NCBI RefSeq assembly: GCF_005925345.1
Contig: NZ_SSHJ01000001.1
Coordinates: 310,001 to 374,000, forward strand
From: Pedobacter ureilyticus
Lineage (GTDB): Bacteria > Bacteroidota > Bacteroidia > Sphingobacteriales > Sphingobacteriaceae
Reading direction: 5' to 3'
Length of the DNA: 64,000 bases
The notes under the pieces are model-generated. The model was not told where the DNA came from and did not search any database. It was given only the letters and a program-made list of their open reading frames with translations. Position numbers and translations under genes: made by a program. This document shows positions 8,944 through 18,710 of this stretch, in pieces (position 1 is the stretch's first letter; each line of letters starts with the position of its first letter).

Positions 8944-10929
8944 CTTTTTGAAGAAAATTTTATTTCTAAGTGTTGCATCTTTAAGTAGTTTTTTAAAACT
9001 TATTACTTCTATATACATTTTATATCCTATATGAAAGCCAAAGTAACCTTCACCATCTGGACTTGATGTAAGTGAATGTTGTTTTGCAAACTGCTTTATT
9101 TTATCACTCAAATCGGCAATAACATAAGCGTAAACAGGCGTATTATCATTAACCTTAATCGGTTCTGCACCATCAGGCATTTCGTACTTTCCTTGCCTTA
9201 TTTTTTCCAAATAATTTCCAATTTGTAATATTGGGTCATCTTCCTGCCTGTAAGACTCTCTTTTTGGTCTTTTAAACTCAAATATTGTAATTGGGTTACT
9301 ATACTCATTATCGCCACTTCTAAAGGAACGTTTAGCATCAAATATTAATAAATCTGGTTCTCCTAAAGCATCGCTTTTCTTAGAGATTTTTCTGTCAGAC
9401 GCAACATATTCTGAGAAGACGAGTCGTTCATCCAATAGCCACAAGTTATGTTCTTCATAGGATGTTTGTCTGGAGTCGCTGTTCATTGGAAATATGAGAG
9501 AATGAATTTCCTTTTCTAAATTCGAGTTACCATCTTCATTTCTTTTTCTTAATTCATCAAAGAAATCTAACACGACTTTCCTGTTACATACATAGTGTGC
9601 CAAATCACTTTTCCCAATGTCGGTAACCTTACTCAAGATGGAATTTATATCATTACTTAAATCTGATTTGTCTGAGGAGTTAAGAAAAAACAGAATCTCT
9701 TTCTTTGTTTCTTGCTCTTGTTGAAATTTAAACTTTTGCAGTTCTAATTCAATTTTTTCATTAGTTGAATTATATGAAAATGAAGTTAAATCTACATAAT
9801 CAATATATGTTTTGTGCCAGGGTGCTACATCATTAACATACGAATACACCTTTTGTCTTTTTTTCTCAACTCGTTGCTTAACATCCGTAATAAATACATC
9901 TTTAGTCTTCTCTGCTGCTATTTTTTCTATTTCTGATTGTGAAATCTCATACATTAAATCCGATTTCTCCTTATCAAAATTAAATGTTTCTCTCTCTAAG
10001 GAAACATTACTGTCTAAATATTCACCGAGAACATAAGCTTTGATTGAAAAATTTTTCTTTAACAGTTTACCATCTCTGTTAATTTCATCATAAAATTCGT
10101 CAACAAATTCTGGCACATATGTATGAAGCAGGGTTTCTACAACCTCTCTGTTGTGCGCAGTCAAAATTATTTTGCTGTCAAACTTAGAGTAATAAATTTT
10201 AAATATTTTAAGGGTAAAAGTTTTCTCAACATTACGAGTACCTTTAATTGGAAACTTTAAAGTTTTAATTAATTTAATCTCATTGTCACCTGTTAGATAA
10301 TTATTAAGCAACAACTCTTTACTTCCATCAAATTCTTGCAAACGTATCTGCGGACATGGAAATTTTTCATTTATAAAAAAAATCAATAGCTTTTCTAATA
10401 GTTTTCTCGCTATTGTTTCCAGCTCTTTATCAAAACTCCTGTCTTTAACAAGATGATTTAGGTAAACAATTGTAGAGTTATTTTTTGCATCATTAGGTTC
10501 GTTTTTTTCACCGACAATTATTTCATCTTCTCTACCGAACAGAAATTTCCGTGACCATTTAGAACCATCTTCCTCTTTGTAATTACTTTCAATTTTGACC
10601 TCCGAAAAGTATTTTAGAAACATAAATCTTCCAAATCCCTTACCACCTGTTGACTTTTTTGCCAAACTGTATAAAGTATCAAATGAATCTCGATTTTTTT
10701 GCCGAAATCCCACCCCATTATCATGTATTTCGATACTCGTAATTTCAGGCAAAATATTATCAAACTCAAACTGCTCTAATCTTTTTACCTTAATCAAGAT
10801 TTCCCCGTCTATCCTTTTGCTTTCATTTATCGCATCTATCGCATTAACAACAGCTTCAATTAATGGTGTATATACATTTGATTTACTTCTGATGTTATCA
10901 ACTGTACCTTGGATATTAATCTTGCTCAT
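8929..10929 (-). CDS. GHKL ATPase fused to a PD-(D/E)XK nuclease-like domain
   Basis: 666 residues from ATG at 10929 (MSKINIQGTVDNI); an upstream in-frame ATG at 10965 would add 12 residues. The N-terminus is an HSP90/MutL/histidine-kinase type ATPase: N-box E25-AVVNA, G1 box DNGVGF (70-75), and glycine lid GGKGFGRF (95-102). Near the C-terminus EPDLLIFD (Asp526) followed by E551-F-K553 in TIFEFKRPKRESY fits a PD-(D/E)XK nuclease core. The middle is long, charged and coiled. The combination suggests an ATP-gated nuclease, as in several restriction or defence proteins. It lies alone on the minus strand between the nuclease module and a serine recombinase. Confidence 0.75.
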   Translation of the reverse strand: MSKINIQGTVDNIRSKSNVYTPLIEAVVNAIDAINESKRIDGEILIKVKRLEQFEFDNILPEITSIEIHDNGVGFRQKNRDSFDTLYSLAKKSTGGKGFGRFMFLKYFSEVKIESNYKEEDGSKWSRKFLFGREDEIIVGEKNEPNDAKNNSTIVYLNHLVKDRSFDKELETIARKLLEKLLIFFINEKFPCPQIRLQEFDGSKELLLNNYLTGDNEIKLIKTLKFPIKGTRNVEKTFTLKIFKIYYSKFDSKIILTAHNREVVETLLHTYVPEFVDEFYDEINRDGKLLKKNFSIKAYVLGEYLDSNVSLERETFNFDKEKSDLMYEISQSEIEKIAAEKTKDVFITDVKQRVEKKRQKVYSYVNDVAPWHKTYIDYVDLTSFSYNSTNEKIELELQKFKFQQEQETKKEILFFLNSSDKSDLSNDINSILSKVTDIGKSDLAHYVCNRKVVLDFFDELRKRNEDGNSNLEKEIHSLIFPMNSDSRQTSYEEHNLWLLDERLVFSEYVASDRKISKKSDALGEPDLLIFDAKRSFRSGDNEYSNPITIFEFKRPKRESYRQEDDPILQIGNYLEKIRQGKYEMPDGAEPIKVNDNTPVYAYVIADLSDKIKQFAKQHSLTSSPDGEGYFGFHIGYKMYIEVISFKKLLKDATLRNKIFFKKLHIE

Positions 10930-11161
10930 AAAAAGGTGATGAAATTTAACTAAAAATATTAGCACTAAACTACATCTTTAGATTTGAATTATAATTATAA
11001 AGTTTAAACAAATCTTCCAAATAAATTAATTCGGCAAAGAATATTGTATTACGCTAAATCAAGAATTAAAGGTCTACAGATTTGACAATATTTTTATAGT
11101 CAAAAAATTGCAATACGCAGTTATTTGTTATATATTTAGTCTAACATTTAAAGTAACACAA

Positions 11162-11779
11162 ATGAAAGTAAAATACAATAGAGTTTCGACAATTGCCCAA
11201 ACAGGAAATAGATTTGAAGTTGTAGATAAGGATAATTATGACCAGACCTTCTTTGACAAAATTTCAGGTAGTGTTCCTTTTAAAGAAAGACCACAAGCAA
11301 AAAAATTAATCAAACTAATTGAGGATGGAAGAGTGAATGAGTTGGTAGTAGAAGAATTTTCTAGGCTAGGCAGGAATACTGCCGATGTAATCAATAATTT
11401 GCAATGGCTGGACGATATGAACGTCAATGTTAATATTCGTAATATAAGCTTACAATCTAGACCTAACAACACAAAAAACCCAATCTTTAAGTTGTTATCA
11501 AATATTTTAAGTAGCGTTTATGAAATGGAGCTACAAAATATTAAAGAAAGAACGATGGCAGGCAGAGCCGCTTATGTTAGTAAAGGAGGAATTTTAGGTC
11601 GCCCTGTTGGTGCAAACGAAACCACAAAAGAATTTTTGGACAAAGAAAGTTCTAAGAAAGTTGTGAGGGAATTAGTACGTGGTACTACGGTAAGAGATAT
11701 TGCCAAGATAGCAGGAGTAAGTACCAAAACCGTTATGAAGGTCAAATCTTTAACCAAACCTAAGACAGAAATGATGTAA
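11162..11779 (+). CDS. Serine recombinase (resolvase family)
   Basis: 205 residues from ATG at 11162; the longer frame from 11108 adds a hydrophobic leader that does not belong to the family. The N-terminal catalytic domain has YNRVST with nucleophile Ser9, the conserved EEFSRLGRNTADV helix and ERTMAGRAAYV, and the C-terminus carries a helix-turn-helix (VRDIAKIAGVSTKTVMKV). The length fits resolvase/invertase proteins. It lies between the GHKL-nuclease and the restriction-modification gene. Its substrate could be a site in the adjacent repeat-bearing spacer. Confidence 0.9.
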   Translation: MKVKYNRVSTIAQTGNRFEVVDKDNYDQTFFDKISGSVPFKERPQAKKLIKLIEDGRVNELVVEEFSRLGRNTADVINNLQWLDDMNVNVNIRNISLQSRPNNTKNPIFKLLSNILSSVYEMELQNIKERTMAGRAAYVSKGGILGRPVGANETTKEFLDKESSKKVVRELVRGTTVRDIAKIAGVSTKTVMKVKSLTKPKTEMM

Positions 11780-12108
11780 AATAACCCCTGCATAACTTAC
11801 TATAAACCCATGCATAACCCCCTGTTTAAGGTAATTTACTTGTGCAATAATGGTTTGGATTTAATTGATTCTAGTGAACTGACTGATAAAATGGGTTAAA
11901 TACGCACCAATAACAGTCCATATTGCTTTAAATGGGGAGTACTTTCGCAATGTGCACATATGTTTTTGTTTGAATGTTTGGATTTGTAGGTGACCCAACC
12001 CTTACCCCCATGCCTAACCCGAGGTATCCCCTTATGCACGCCCAACCACACGCCCTGCCCCGAACGAGAGGACTACACTCAAAAATTTTTTCCCAAAAAT
12101 TTCATAGG
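11780..12108. other. Spacer with four C-rich CATGC repeats
   Basis: No gene. Four related words occur in the same orientation: AACCCCTGCATAAC (from 11783), ACCCATGCATAACCCC (from about 11807), ACCCCCATGCCTAACCC (from about 12001) and CCCCTTATGCACGCCC (from about 12028). The part from 11995 to 12075 is far more C-rich than its surroundings. The position right after a serine recombinase suggests a recombination or resolution site; an iteron-type origin is the alternative. Confidence 0.4.
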
Positions 12109-12438
12109 TTATTTTAAGCTCTCCAAAGAATAACTTGCACTGTATCGTAAATCTAAATTCCAATTTTTAAATTTATTAAATGCTGCGGTATACCATTTAC
12201 TATCTTCGGGCATCGTCTTGTAGTCCTCGAAAACCTCAACACTGTAATATTCCCCATTTAATAAAGTTTCTATGCCATAAATCCCAATCCCTAGTTGCTC
12301 CACTCGGAGTAAAACCTTTTCAAAATCGCCTTCATTAAAATAGACAATTGTTGGAGAAAATTCATCTATTTCGTGTACGATATCTTTGTAAACATTTGTT
12401 ACTAAATAGTTGAATTTTTCAAATTGGGTATAAGCCAT
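12109..12438 (-). CDS. Hypothetical 109-aa protein divergent from Type ISP enzyme
   Basis: 109 residues from ATG at 12438 (MAYTQFEKFNYLV); an upstream in-frame ATG at 12495 is less likely because it would extend a basic leader into the shared promoter. The protein is acidic (DEFSPTIVYFNEGDFEK) and has no recognised domain or membrane segment. It is transcribed divergently from the restriction-modification gene with 133 bp between the chosen starts. Acidic small proteins beside restriction genes can be regulators or inhibitors, but there is no motif to support either here. Confidence 0.55.
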   Translation of the reverse strand: MAYTQFEKFNYLVTNVYKDIVHEIDEFSPTIVYFNEGDFEKVLLRVEQLGIGIYGIETLLNGEYYSVEVFEDYKTMPEDSKWYTAAFNKFKNWNLDLRYSASYSLESLK

Positions 12439-12571
12439 ATTACTAAAATTTAATGTTAAAATATTGTACAAGTTGGACTTAAAGCAAACTGCCATATTCC
12501 CCTGCTCCCAAAGTCTTTTTAATTGTTTAATATATCTTTATATTGCGTCCATATCCAAAAATTCTCCATCC

Positions 12572-15500
12572 ATGTCAAATTCATTTCGCTTCATTTTAGA
12601 TAAGTATAGAAAAAATTCATTTTCTCAAAAAGACAAGGGAGAGCGTTTTGAACGACTAATGAAGGCTTACCTTCTTACAGACCCAAAATATAGCCACAAA
12701 TTTAAAAAGATTTGGCTGTGGGAAGAATTTCCTGGGAAGAAAGATTTGGGTAGTAATGACACTGGTATTGATTTAGTTGCATTAACTAAAGAAGGAGATT
12801 ATTGGGCTATACAATGTAAATGCTACCAAGAAAGCTCTATAATTGATAAACCATCTGTAGATAGTTTTTTATCAACTTCCAGCAGACATTTCAAGGGTGA
12901 AGATTTGAGAACTTATTCCTTTTCTCATAGGCTATGGATTTCAACCACAAACAAATGGGGTATAAATGCACAGGAAGCTATTAAAAATCAAAATCCACCA
13001 GTTTCTCGAATTAATCTTTTTAACCTTATCGAAGCTCCATTAGATTGGGGCAAATTAGATGATGGTATAACTGGTGAAGTGGCAAGGACAAACAAAAAGA
13101 CTTTAAGAACACACCAGACAGAAGCCCTTACAAAAACAAATGAACATTTTAAAGCTAATGACCGAGGTAAACTCATCATGGCTTGTGGTACTGGAAAGAC
13201 TTTCAATTCACTACGCATCGCAGAAAATGAAACGAAGGGAAAAGGTTTAATACTGTTTTTAGTGCCATCTATAGCTTTATTGGGGCAAACTCTTAACGAG
13301 TGGTATGCAGACGCATTAGAACCAATTAATGCAATTTGCATTTGTAGTGACCCAGAAATCACCAAAAACAGGAGGCAACTAGAAGATATAGATACATCTT
13401 CTGTTGTAGATTTAGCATTTCCAGCATCAACTAATGTTGAGAGCATCTTACATCAGTTTAAAGGTTTGGAAACTAAGTCGAATGATGGTTTAACTGTTGT
13501 TTTCTCTACATACCAATCAATAGAGGTTATATCAAAGGCTCAAAAAGCACTTGAAAAGGAATATCCAAAATATGGGGAATTTGATTTAATAATCTGTGAT
13601 GAAGCCCATCGTACTACTGGTGTGTCATTGGCAGGTGAAGATGAATCATCATTTACGAAAGTTCACAACAATGATTTTATTAAGGCAAAGAAACGCCTAT
13701 ATATGACAGCTACTCCACGTCTTTATAATGATGACACAAAGAGTAAGGCAGCGCAAGCAGAGGCTTATTTGTGTTCAATGGACGATGTAAGTTTATATGG
13801 TGAAGAAATCTATAGAATTGGTTTTGGAGAAGCTGTTGAGAAAGATTTATTGACTGACTATAAAGTTCTCATTCTCACATTGAATGAAAACGATGTACCA
13901 CCAGCAGTCCAGAAAATGATAATGGACAAGGAGAGTGAAATTAATACAGATGATGCATCAAAGTTGATTGGTTGCATTAATGCATTATCTAAGCAAATCT
14001 TGGGAGACTTAGGCATTATTAAGGACACCGACCCAGAACCAATGAGGAGAGCTGTTGCATTTTGTCAAAGCATTAAGGCTTCACAAAAAATCACAAATAC
14101 ATTTAATGTTGGTTCTGAAGGATATATCTCTGAACTACCTATCGAAAAACAAGATACTATGCAGATGGTAGCATCAAAACACATTGATGGTACAATGAAT
14201 GCAACAGACAGGAATGAGCTACTATCATGGTTAAAAGATGAGCCTAACGAGAGAGAATGTAGGGTTTTAACCAATGTAAGATGTTTGTCCGAGGGTGTAG
14301 ATGTACCATCATTAGATGCTGTTTTATTCCTTTCTGCTCGTAACTCACAAGTGGACGTAGTGCAATCTGTCGGGAGAGTAATGCGTAAATCCCAAGGAAA
14401 AAAATATGGCTATATCATTATCCCAATCGTTGTACCATCTGATGTTGATGGGGATAAGGCATTAGATGATAATGAGAGATATAAAGTGGTTTGGACTGTA
14501 TTAAATGCATTAAGGGCGCATGATGACCGCTTTAGTGCAACTGTCAGTCAAATTGAATTAAATAAAAACAAACCTCAACAGATATTGGTTGGTAGACCAG
14601 AAATTTCATTTGACAAAGATGGCAATCCAATTTATCCAACAGACAGCGATAACGGTGCATCATCTAAAACCATTAGCGCCCAGATATCTCTTCAATTTGA
14701 ACAATTGCAAAATATTGTTTTTGCAAAAATGGTTCAAAAAGTTGGTGAAAAAGGATATTGGGAACAATGGGCTAAATCTGTCGCTGATATTGCAACTAAA
14801 CAAACTTTAAGGATAACAAAATTAATTACAGAAGATGAAAAACACCAAAAAACTTTTGATGAATTTTTAAAAGGTTTGCATAAGAACATCAATCCTTCCA
14901 TCACCCAAAATGAAGCGATAGAAATGCTTTCTCAGCATATTATAACTAAGCCCGTTTTTGATGCCCTTTTTGAAAATTATTCTTTTGTTCACAATAACCC
15001 CATGAGCAAATCGATGCAAAATATGCTGGATTTGTTGGAGGATGGCAACTTTGAGAAAGAAACTGAAACACTACAAAAATTCTATGAAAGTGTAAAGCGA
15101 AAAGCATCTGGTATTGACAATGCCGAAGGCAAGCAAAAAATCATAATTGAATTATACGATAAATTTTTCAAAACCGCTTTCCCAAAAATGGTTGAGAAAT
15201 TGGGCATTGTTTATACGCCAATCGAAGTCGTTGATTTTATAATACATTCTGTAAATGACATTTTGATTAAAGAATTCGGCAGGTCTTTGTCAGATGAAAA
15301 CGTGCATGTATTAGACCCATTTACAGGGACAGGCACATTCATTACCCGTTTATTGCAAAGTGGATTAATAAATAAGGAAGATTTATTAAGAAAATATACT
15401 GATGAAATTCATTGTAATGAAATCGTATTATTGGCATATTATATTGCTGCGGTTAACATAGAAAATGCCTTTCATGATTTGTTTGGTAAAGATGCTGCAT

Positions 15501-17551
15501 ACCAAGCTTTCGAAGGAATTTGTTTAACCGATACGTTTCAGTTAGCTGAAAGCAAAGATGCTGAAAAGCTTTTTTCTGAAGTGTTTCCTCAAAACAGCAA
15601 ACGGGTACAGCGCCAACAAAAAGCACCGTTGAGAATTATCATGGGCAATCCCCCATATTCAATAGGACAAAAATCAGCTAATGACAATGCCCAAAATCAA
15701 TCTTATCCGACATTAGACAGTCGTATTGCACATACATATGCAAAGTTGTCCACAGCTGGATTGAATAAGTCTCTGTATGATGCATATATCAAAGCGTTTA
15801 GGTGGAGTGCTGATAGACTTGATAACACAGGGGGAATAATTTGCTTTGTTACGAATAATGGATGGATTGAAAAACAAAGTATGGATGGTTTTAGGAAATC
15901 TATTGAAAATGAATTCTCCTCAATTTATGTGTTTAATCTTAGAGGGTCAATTAGAGGGAGGTCAGGTATTTCTGCTAAAAAAGAAGGTCAAAATGTTTTC
16001 GATATAATGACTGGGGTAGCGATTACCTTACTAGTTAAAAATCCAAATAATAAATCGGAAAAAGCATTAATACATTATCATGATATCGGTGACTTTTTAA
16101 ATAGGAAAGAAAAAATATCTTTAATCAGTAGTTTTAAATCCTTCGCCAATGAATCACTTAAATTAAGAGCCTTATTTCCAGATGTGAATGGTGATTGGGT
16201 TAGTATGCGTAACTCTGAATTTGAAAATTTCATTCCATTAGAGCCATTAAAGAAATTTGATTTAAAATCACAGAGCGTTTTTAATACTTACGCAATAGGT
16301 GTTGCAACAAATAGGGATGCTTGGGTATACAATTACTCCAAACGTAATTTGATAGAAAATCTGTCAAGAATGTTATCTTTTTACAACAATCAAATTTCAA
16401 TATTAAAAACAACAAGTAAAAAAACTGATGCAGTTGTTACAGAAGATTTGTTCACTGATAATGGTCGAAATATAAGTTGGACAGTTAATTTAAAAAAAGA
16501 TTTGTTAAATGCAAAAGAACACAAATTTAATAGTGATTCTATTGTAACTGGATTGTACAGACCATTTTGCAAGACAAACCTTTACTATAATAAATCTTTG
16601 GTCGAGAGACCAGGTTTATTTTCTCAATTATTCCCTTCATCCGATAATAGAAATCTTGTAATTTGTTTAAGTGGTATTGGAGACAGAAAGGGTTTTTCAG
16701 CACTTATGACTGATGCAATTCCAAATTTGGATACTATTGAGAAGGCACAATGCTTTCCGCTTTATTACTATGAGATAAATACTTCAATTCAAAAAGGTTT
16801 GTTCGATGAAAGTGATAAACAAAGTTTTACACGAAGAGAAGCAGTAAGCGATTTTATATTACAAATCGGAAAAAAACAATATGGGAATAATCTTACTAAA
16901 GAAGATATATTTTACTATGTGTATGGTTTGCTTCATAGTAGAGAGTATGTTGAGCAATTCGCAAATGACTTAAAAAAAATGCTGCCACGTTTACCATTAG
17001 TTGAAAATGTAAGAGATTTTTGGAAGTTTACCAAAGCTGGTAGAGCACTGGCAGATTTGCATTTGAATTACGAAAGTTATCCCTCCGACCCAGAAATTTT
17101 AGTAATGACAGCAATTGGACAAACTACTGATTATAAAGTATCCAAAATGCGTTTTCCTGCTAATCATAAAATTGACAAAAGAGATATTATTTATAATGAC
17201 CAAATAATCATTCAAAATATACCATCTAAAGCATATGAATATGTCATTAATGGTAAGTCCGCAATAGAATGGATTATGGAGCGATATCAAGTTAAGATAG
17301 ACTTAAATGCTAAGGGAGAGGGAAGCGGAATTAAAAACGACCCAAATGAATGGGCAGATGAAGTAGGTAATTCACGATATATTTTAGATTTATTGTTGAG
17401 CATAATTAATGTGAGTATCCAAACAGTGGATATAGTAAATAACTTACCAAAAGTAAATTTTGATACTGGAACAAGTAATATAGATGCAGTAAAACTATAT
17501 CCAAAACCTGAAGATAATGAAAATTATAGTGCGGTAGCAGAGCCAGAATGA
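12572..17551 (+). CDS. Type ISP-like single-chain restriction-modification enzyme
   Basis: 1659 residues from ATG at 12572 (MSNSFRFILDKYR). Domains in order: an Mrr-like nuclease with Asp67 and Q81-C-K83 (TGIDLVALTKEGDYWAIQCK); an SF2 translocase with Walker A GTGKT (206-210), DEAH (343-346) and a GRVMRKSQGKKYGY motif VI region; a helical coupler; an N6-adenine methyltransferase with motif I DPFTGTGTF (from 915) and motif IV NPPY (1026-1029); and a C-terminal target-recognition region. This is the architecture of LlaGI/LlaBIII enzymes, which combine methylation and DNA-translocating cleavage in one chain. All key motifs are intact. The target sequence cannot be read from the protein. Confidence 0.92.
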   Translation: MSNSFRFILDKYRKNSFSQKDKGERFERLMKAYLLTDPKYSHKFKKIWLWEEFPGKKDLGSNDTGIDLVALTKEGDYWAIQCKCYQESSIIDKPSVDSFLSTSSRHFKGEDLRTYSFSHRLWISTTNKWGINAQEAIKNQNPPVSRINLFNLIEAPLDWGKLDDGITGEVARTNKKTLRTHQTEALTKTNEHFKANDRGKLIMACGTGKTFNSLRIAENETKGKGLILFLVPSIALLGQTLNEWYADALEPINAICICSDPEITKNRRQLEDIDTSSVVDLAFPASTNVESILHQFKGLETKSNDGLTVVFSTYQSIEVISKAQKALEKEYPKYGEFDLIICDEAHRTTGVSLAGEDESSFTKVHNNDFIKAKKRLYMTATPRLYNDDTKSKAAQAEAYLCSMDDVSLYGEEIYRIGFGEAVEKDLLTDYKVLILTLNENDVPPAVQKMIMDKESEINTDDASKLIGCINALSKQILGDLGIIKDTDPEPMRRAVAFCQSIKASQKITNTFNVGSEGYISELPIEKQDTMQMVASKHIDGTMNATDRNELLSWLKDEPNERECRVLTNVRCLSEGVDVPSLDAVLFLSARNSQVDVVQSVGRVMRKSQGKKYGYIIIPIVVPSDVDGDKALDDNERYKVVWTVLNALRAHDDRFSATVSQIELNKNKPQQILVGRPEISFDKDGNPIYPTDSDNGASSKTISAQISLQFEQLQNIVFAKMVQKVGEKGYWEQWAKSVADIATKQTLRITKLITEDEKHQKTFDEFLKGLHKNINPSITQNEAIEMLSQHIITKPVFDALFENYSFVHNNPMSKSMQNMLDLLEDGNFEKETETLQKFYESVKRKASGIDNAEGKQKIIIELYDKFFKTAFPKMVEKLGIVYTPIEVVDFIIHSVNDILIKEFGRSLSDENVHVLDPFTGTGTFITRLLQSGLINKEDLLRKYTDEIHCNEIVLLAYYIAAVNIENAFHDLFGKDAAYQAFEGICLTDTFQLAESKDAEKLFSEVFPQNSKRVQRQQKAPLRIIMGNPPYSIGQKSANDNAQNQSYPTLDSRIAHTYAKLSTAGLNKSLYDAYIKAFRWSADRLDNTGGIICFVTNNGWIEKQSMDGFRKSIENEFSSIYVFNLRGSIRGRSGISAKKEGQNVFDIMTGVAITLLVKNPNNKSEKALIHYHDIGDFLNRKEKISLISSFKSFANESLKLRALFPDVNGDWVSMRNSEFENFIPLEPLKKFDLKSQSVFNTYAIGVATNRDAWVYNYSKRNLIENLSRMLSFYNNQISILKTTSKKTDAVVTEDLFTDNGRNISWTVNLKKDLLNAKEHKFNSDSIVTGLYRPFCKTNLYYNKSLVERPGLFSQLFPSSDNRNLVICLSGIGDRKGFSALMTDAIPNLDTIEKAQCFPLYYYEINTSIQKGLFDESDKQSFTRREAVSDFILQIGKKQYGNNLTKEDIFYYVYGLLHSREYVEQFANDLKKMLPRLPLVENVRDFWKFTKAGRALADLHLNYESYPSDPEILVMTAIGQTTDYKVSKMRFPANHKIDKRDIIYNDQIIIQNIPSKAYEYVINGKSAIEWIMERYQVKIDLNAKGEGSGIKNDPNEWADEVGNSRYILDLLLSIINVSIQTVDIVNNLPKVNFDTGTSNIDAVKLYPKPEDNENYSAVAEPE

Positions 17552-17728
17552 AAGCTTATTGATGAAACAAATAGCTTATTGCTAATAATTCAAAGATAAA
17601 ATAGAAGTTTTGATTAGTAAGATAAGAGAAAACCTCAACCCTTTTTCTCGACTACCAGTTCTTTTTAGATATGAGGCTAATAAAGAAAAATCGCCAAAAC
17701 TATTTCCTATTTCGTTAGCATCTATTGT

Positions 17729-17965
17729 TTATTCCTCTAATAATTTATATGGTTCTATGTCTAGTTTTTTCGCAATATCGAATATAATAGAAATATTGGC
17801 ATTCACTATACCTCGCTCCATCCTGCTTATCTGACTATAGTCTACATCTAACTCATTTGCGAGTTGCTGCATGGTCATGCATTTTTCCTTCCTATACTTC
17901 CTTATATTCTTCGCTAAGGTCTGAATAGCCTCATCATTTCGCCTATGTTTTCCCTCCTTAACCAT
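17729..17965 (-). CDS. XRE-family helix-turn-helix regulator
   Basis: 78 residues. A compact HTH_3/XRE domain covers most of the protein: LAKNIRKYRKEKCMTMQQLANELDVDYSQISRMERGIVNANISIIFDIAKKLDI, including the SQISRMERG recognition helix. It is transcribed divergently from the lipoprotein gene at 18047, and a perfect inverted repeat sits between them. It is likely an autoregulator that also controls the lipoprotein operon. Its 3' end faces the restriction-modification gene, so a controller role for that enzyme is possible but less likely. Confidence 0.88.
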   Translation of the reverse strand: MVKEGKHRRNDEAIQTLAKNIRKYRKEKCMTMQQLANELDVDYSQISRMERGIVNANISIIFDIAKKLDIEPYKLLEE

Positions 17966-17998
17966 AACACCAAGAAAAGGAATTATTGTATTTTGATA

Positions 17999-18018
17999 TA
18001 GGGACTAAAATCCCTATT
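17999..18018. promoter_or_regulatory. Candidate XRE operator
   Basis: Perfect inverted repeat ATAGGGA-CTAAAA-TCCCTAT, centred between the divergent XRE regulator start (17965) and lipoprotein start (18047). Binding by that regulator is inferred. Confidence 0.55.
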
Positions 18019-18046
18019 ATTGTTTTCAGAAAACTTAAATACAATA

Positions 18047-18541
18047 ATGAAAAAACTCTCATTGTACATTATCATCCTCGTCATATTTATTTCATGCCAA
18101 TCCAGCGACAACGTAAAAAATGAAAATTCTAATAAAGAAGTAAAACAAGAAAAGGCTATAAAGCAAATTGATACGCTGAAAAAGATTGATGAAGTTAAGT
18201 TAACTCTTTTGGATGCTAGGTATGAAAAGGCTGAACTGCTACTTGGTAAGCCCAATTTAAAAGGTAGAATAATGATGGGACATTTCTATTACGCTTTCTA
18301 CTTTGATAAAGTCAAAAGTAAATGGGGTCACAAAGTGAGCTTATTGCTACTGATAGATGGTAATAATGGACTTAGCGATAGATCACCAATCTATCGTATA
18401 CATCCTGTTGGCGAAGGTCAGACTGTTTATGGTGCTGGCAACAACTTCCAAGAGGTAACATTCTCCAATGGAAAACTAACAAGTAATAGTATGGACTTTA
18501 CATGTGTCGATGGTGGTACAGATTGGAACAACGTATTTTAA
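18047..18541 (+). CDS. Putative lipoprotein
   Basis: 164 residues from ATG at 18047 (MKKLSLYIIILVIFISCQS). The signal peptide ends in a lipobox-like FISC, so Cys is probably lipidated and the protein anchored in the envelope. A charged linker (NENSNKEVKQEKAIKQ) precedes a compact domain of about 110 residues that is not recognised. It heads a plus-strand run with two small genes and is divergent from the XRE regulator. A lipoprotein under a phage-type regulator in an island could be an exclusion or sensing factor; this is inference only. Confidence 0.7.
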   Translation: MKKLSLYIIILVIFISCQSSDNVKNENSNKEVKQEKAIKQIDTLKKIDEVKLTLLDARYEKAELLLGKPNLKGRIMMGHFYYAFYFDKVKSKWGHKVSLLLLIDGNNGLSDRSPIYRIHPVGEGQTVYGAGNNFQEVTFSNGKLTSNSMDFTCVDGGTDWNNVF

Positions 18542-18553
18542 AACTAGAAAAAC

Positions 18554-18709
18554 ATGAAAAATTGGAAAGTAAAATTTGTATTGGCAACATCACCAGGAAT
18601 AAAGGAAACCATAATACCAGCAAAAACCTATTCAGATGTAAAAAAGATGTTGGAGGGACAATATGGCGGTAACCTCAGATCAATATCTTCCATAACAGAG
18701 GTGAGATGA
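18554..18709 (+). CDS. Small 51-aa protein
   Basis: Begins MKNWKVKFVLATSPGIKETI and ends ...SITEVR with stop TGA at 18707-18709. It starts 12 nt after the lipoprotein stop and ends 1 nt before the next start, which supports it being a real gene in the operon. No known motif. Confidence 0.6.
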   Translation: MKNWKVKFVLATSPGIKETIIPAKTYSDVKKMLEGQYGGNLRSISSITEVR

Positions 18710-18710
18710 T

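Noticed and set aside
8795..9034. 79-codon plus-strand frame
   Set aside because: It overlaps the 3' end of the ATPase gene, has low-complexity hydrophobic content and no support.
11783..12045. CRISPR-like array in the C-rich repeats
   Set aside because: The words differ in sequence and spacing and no cas genes are present; no CRISPR array was seen in the window.
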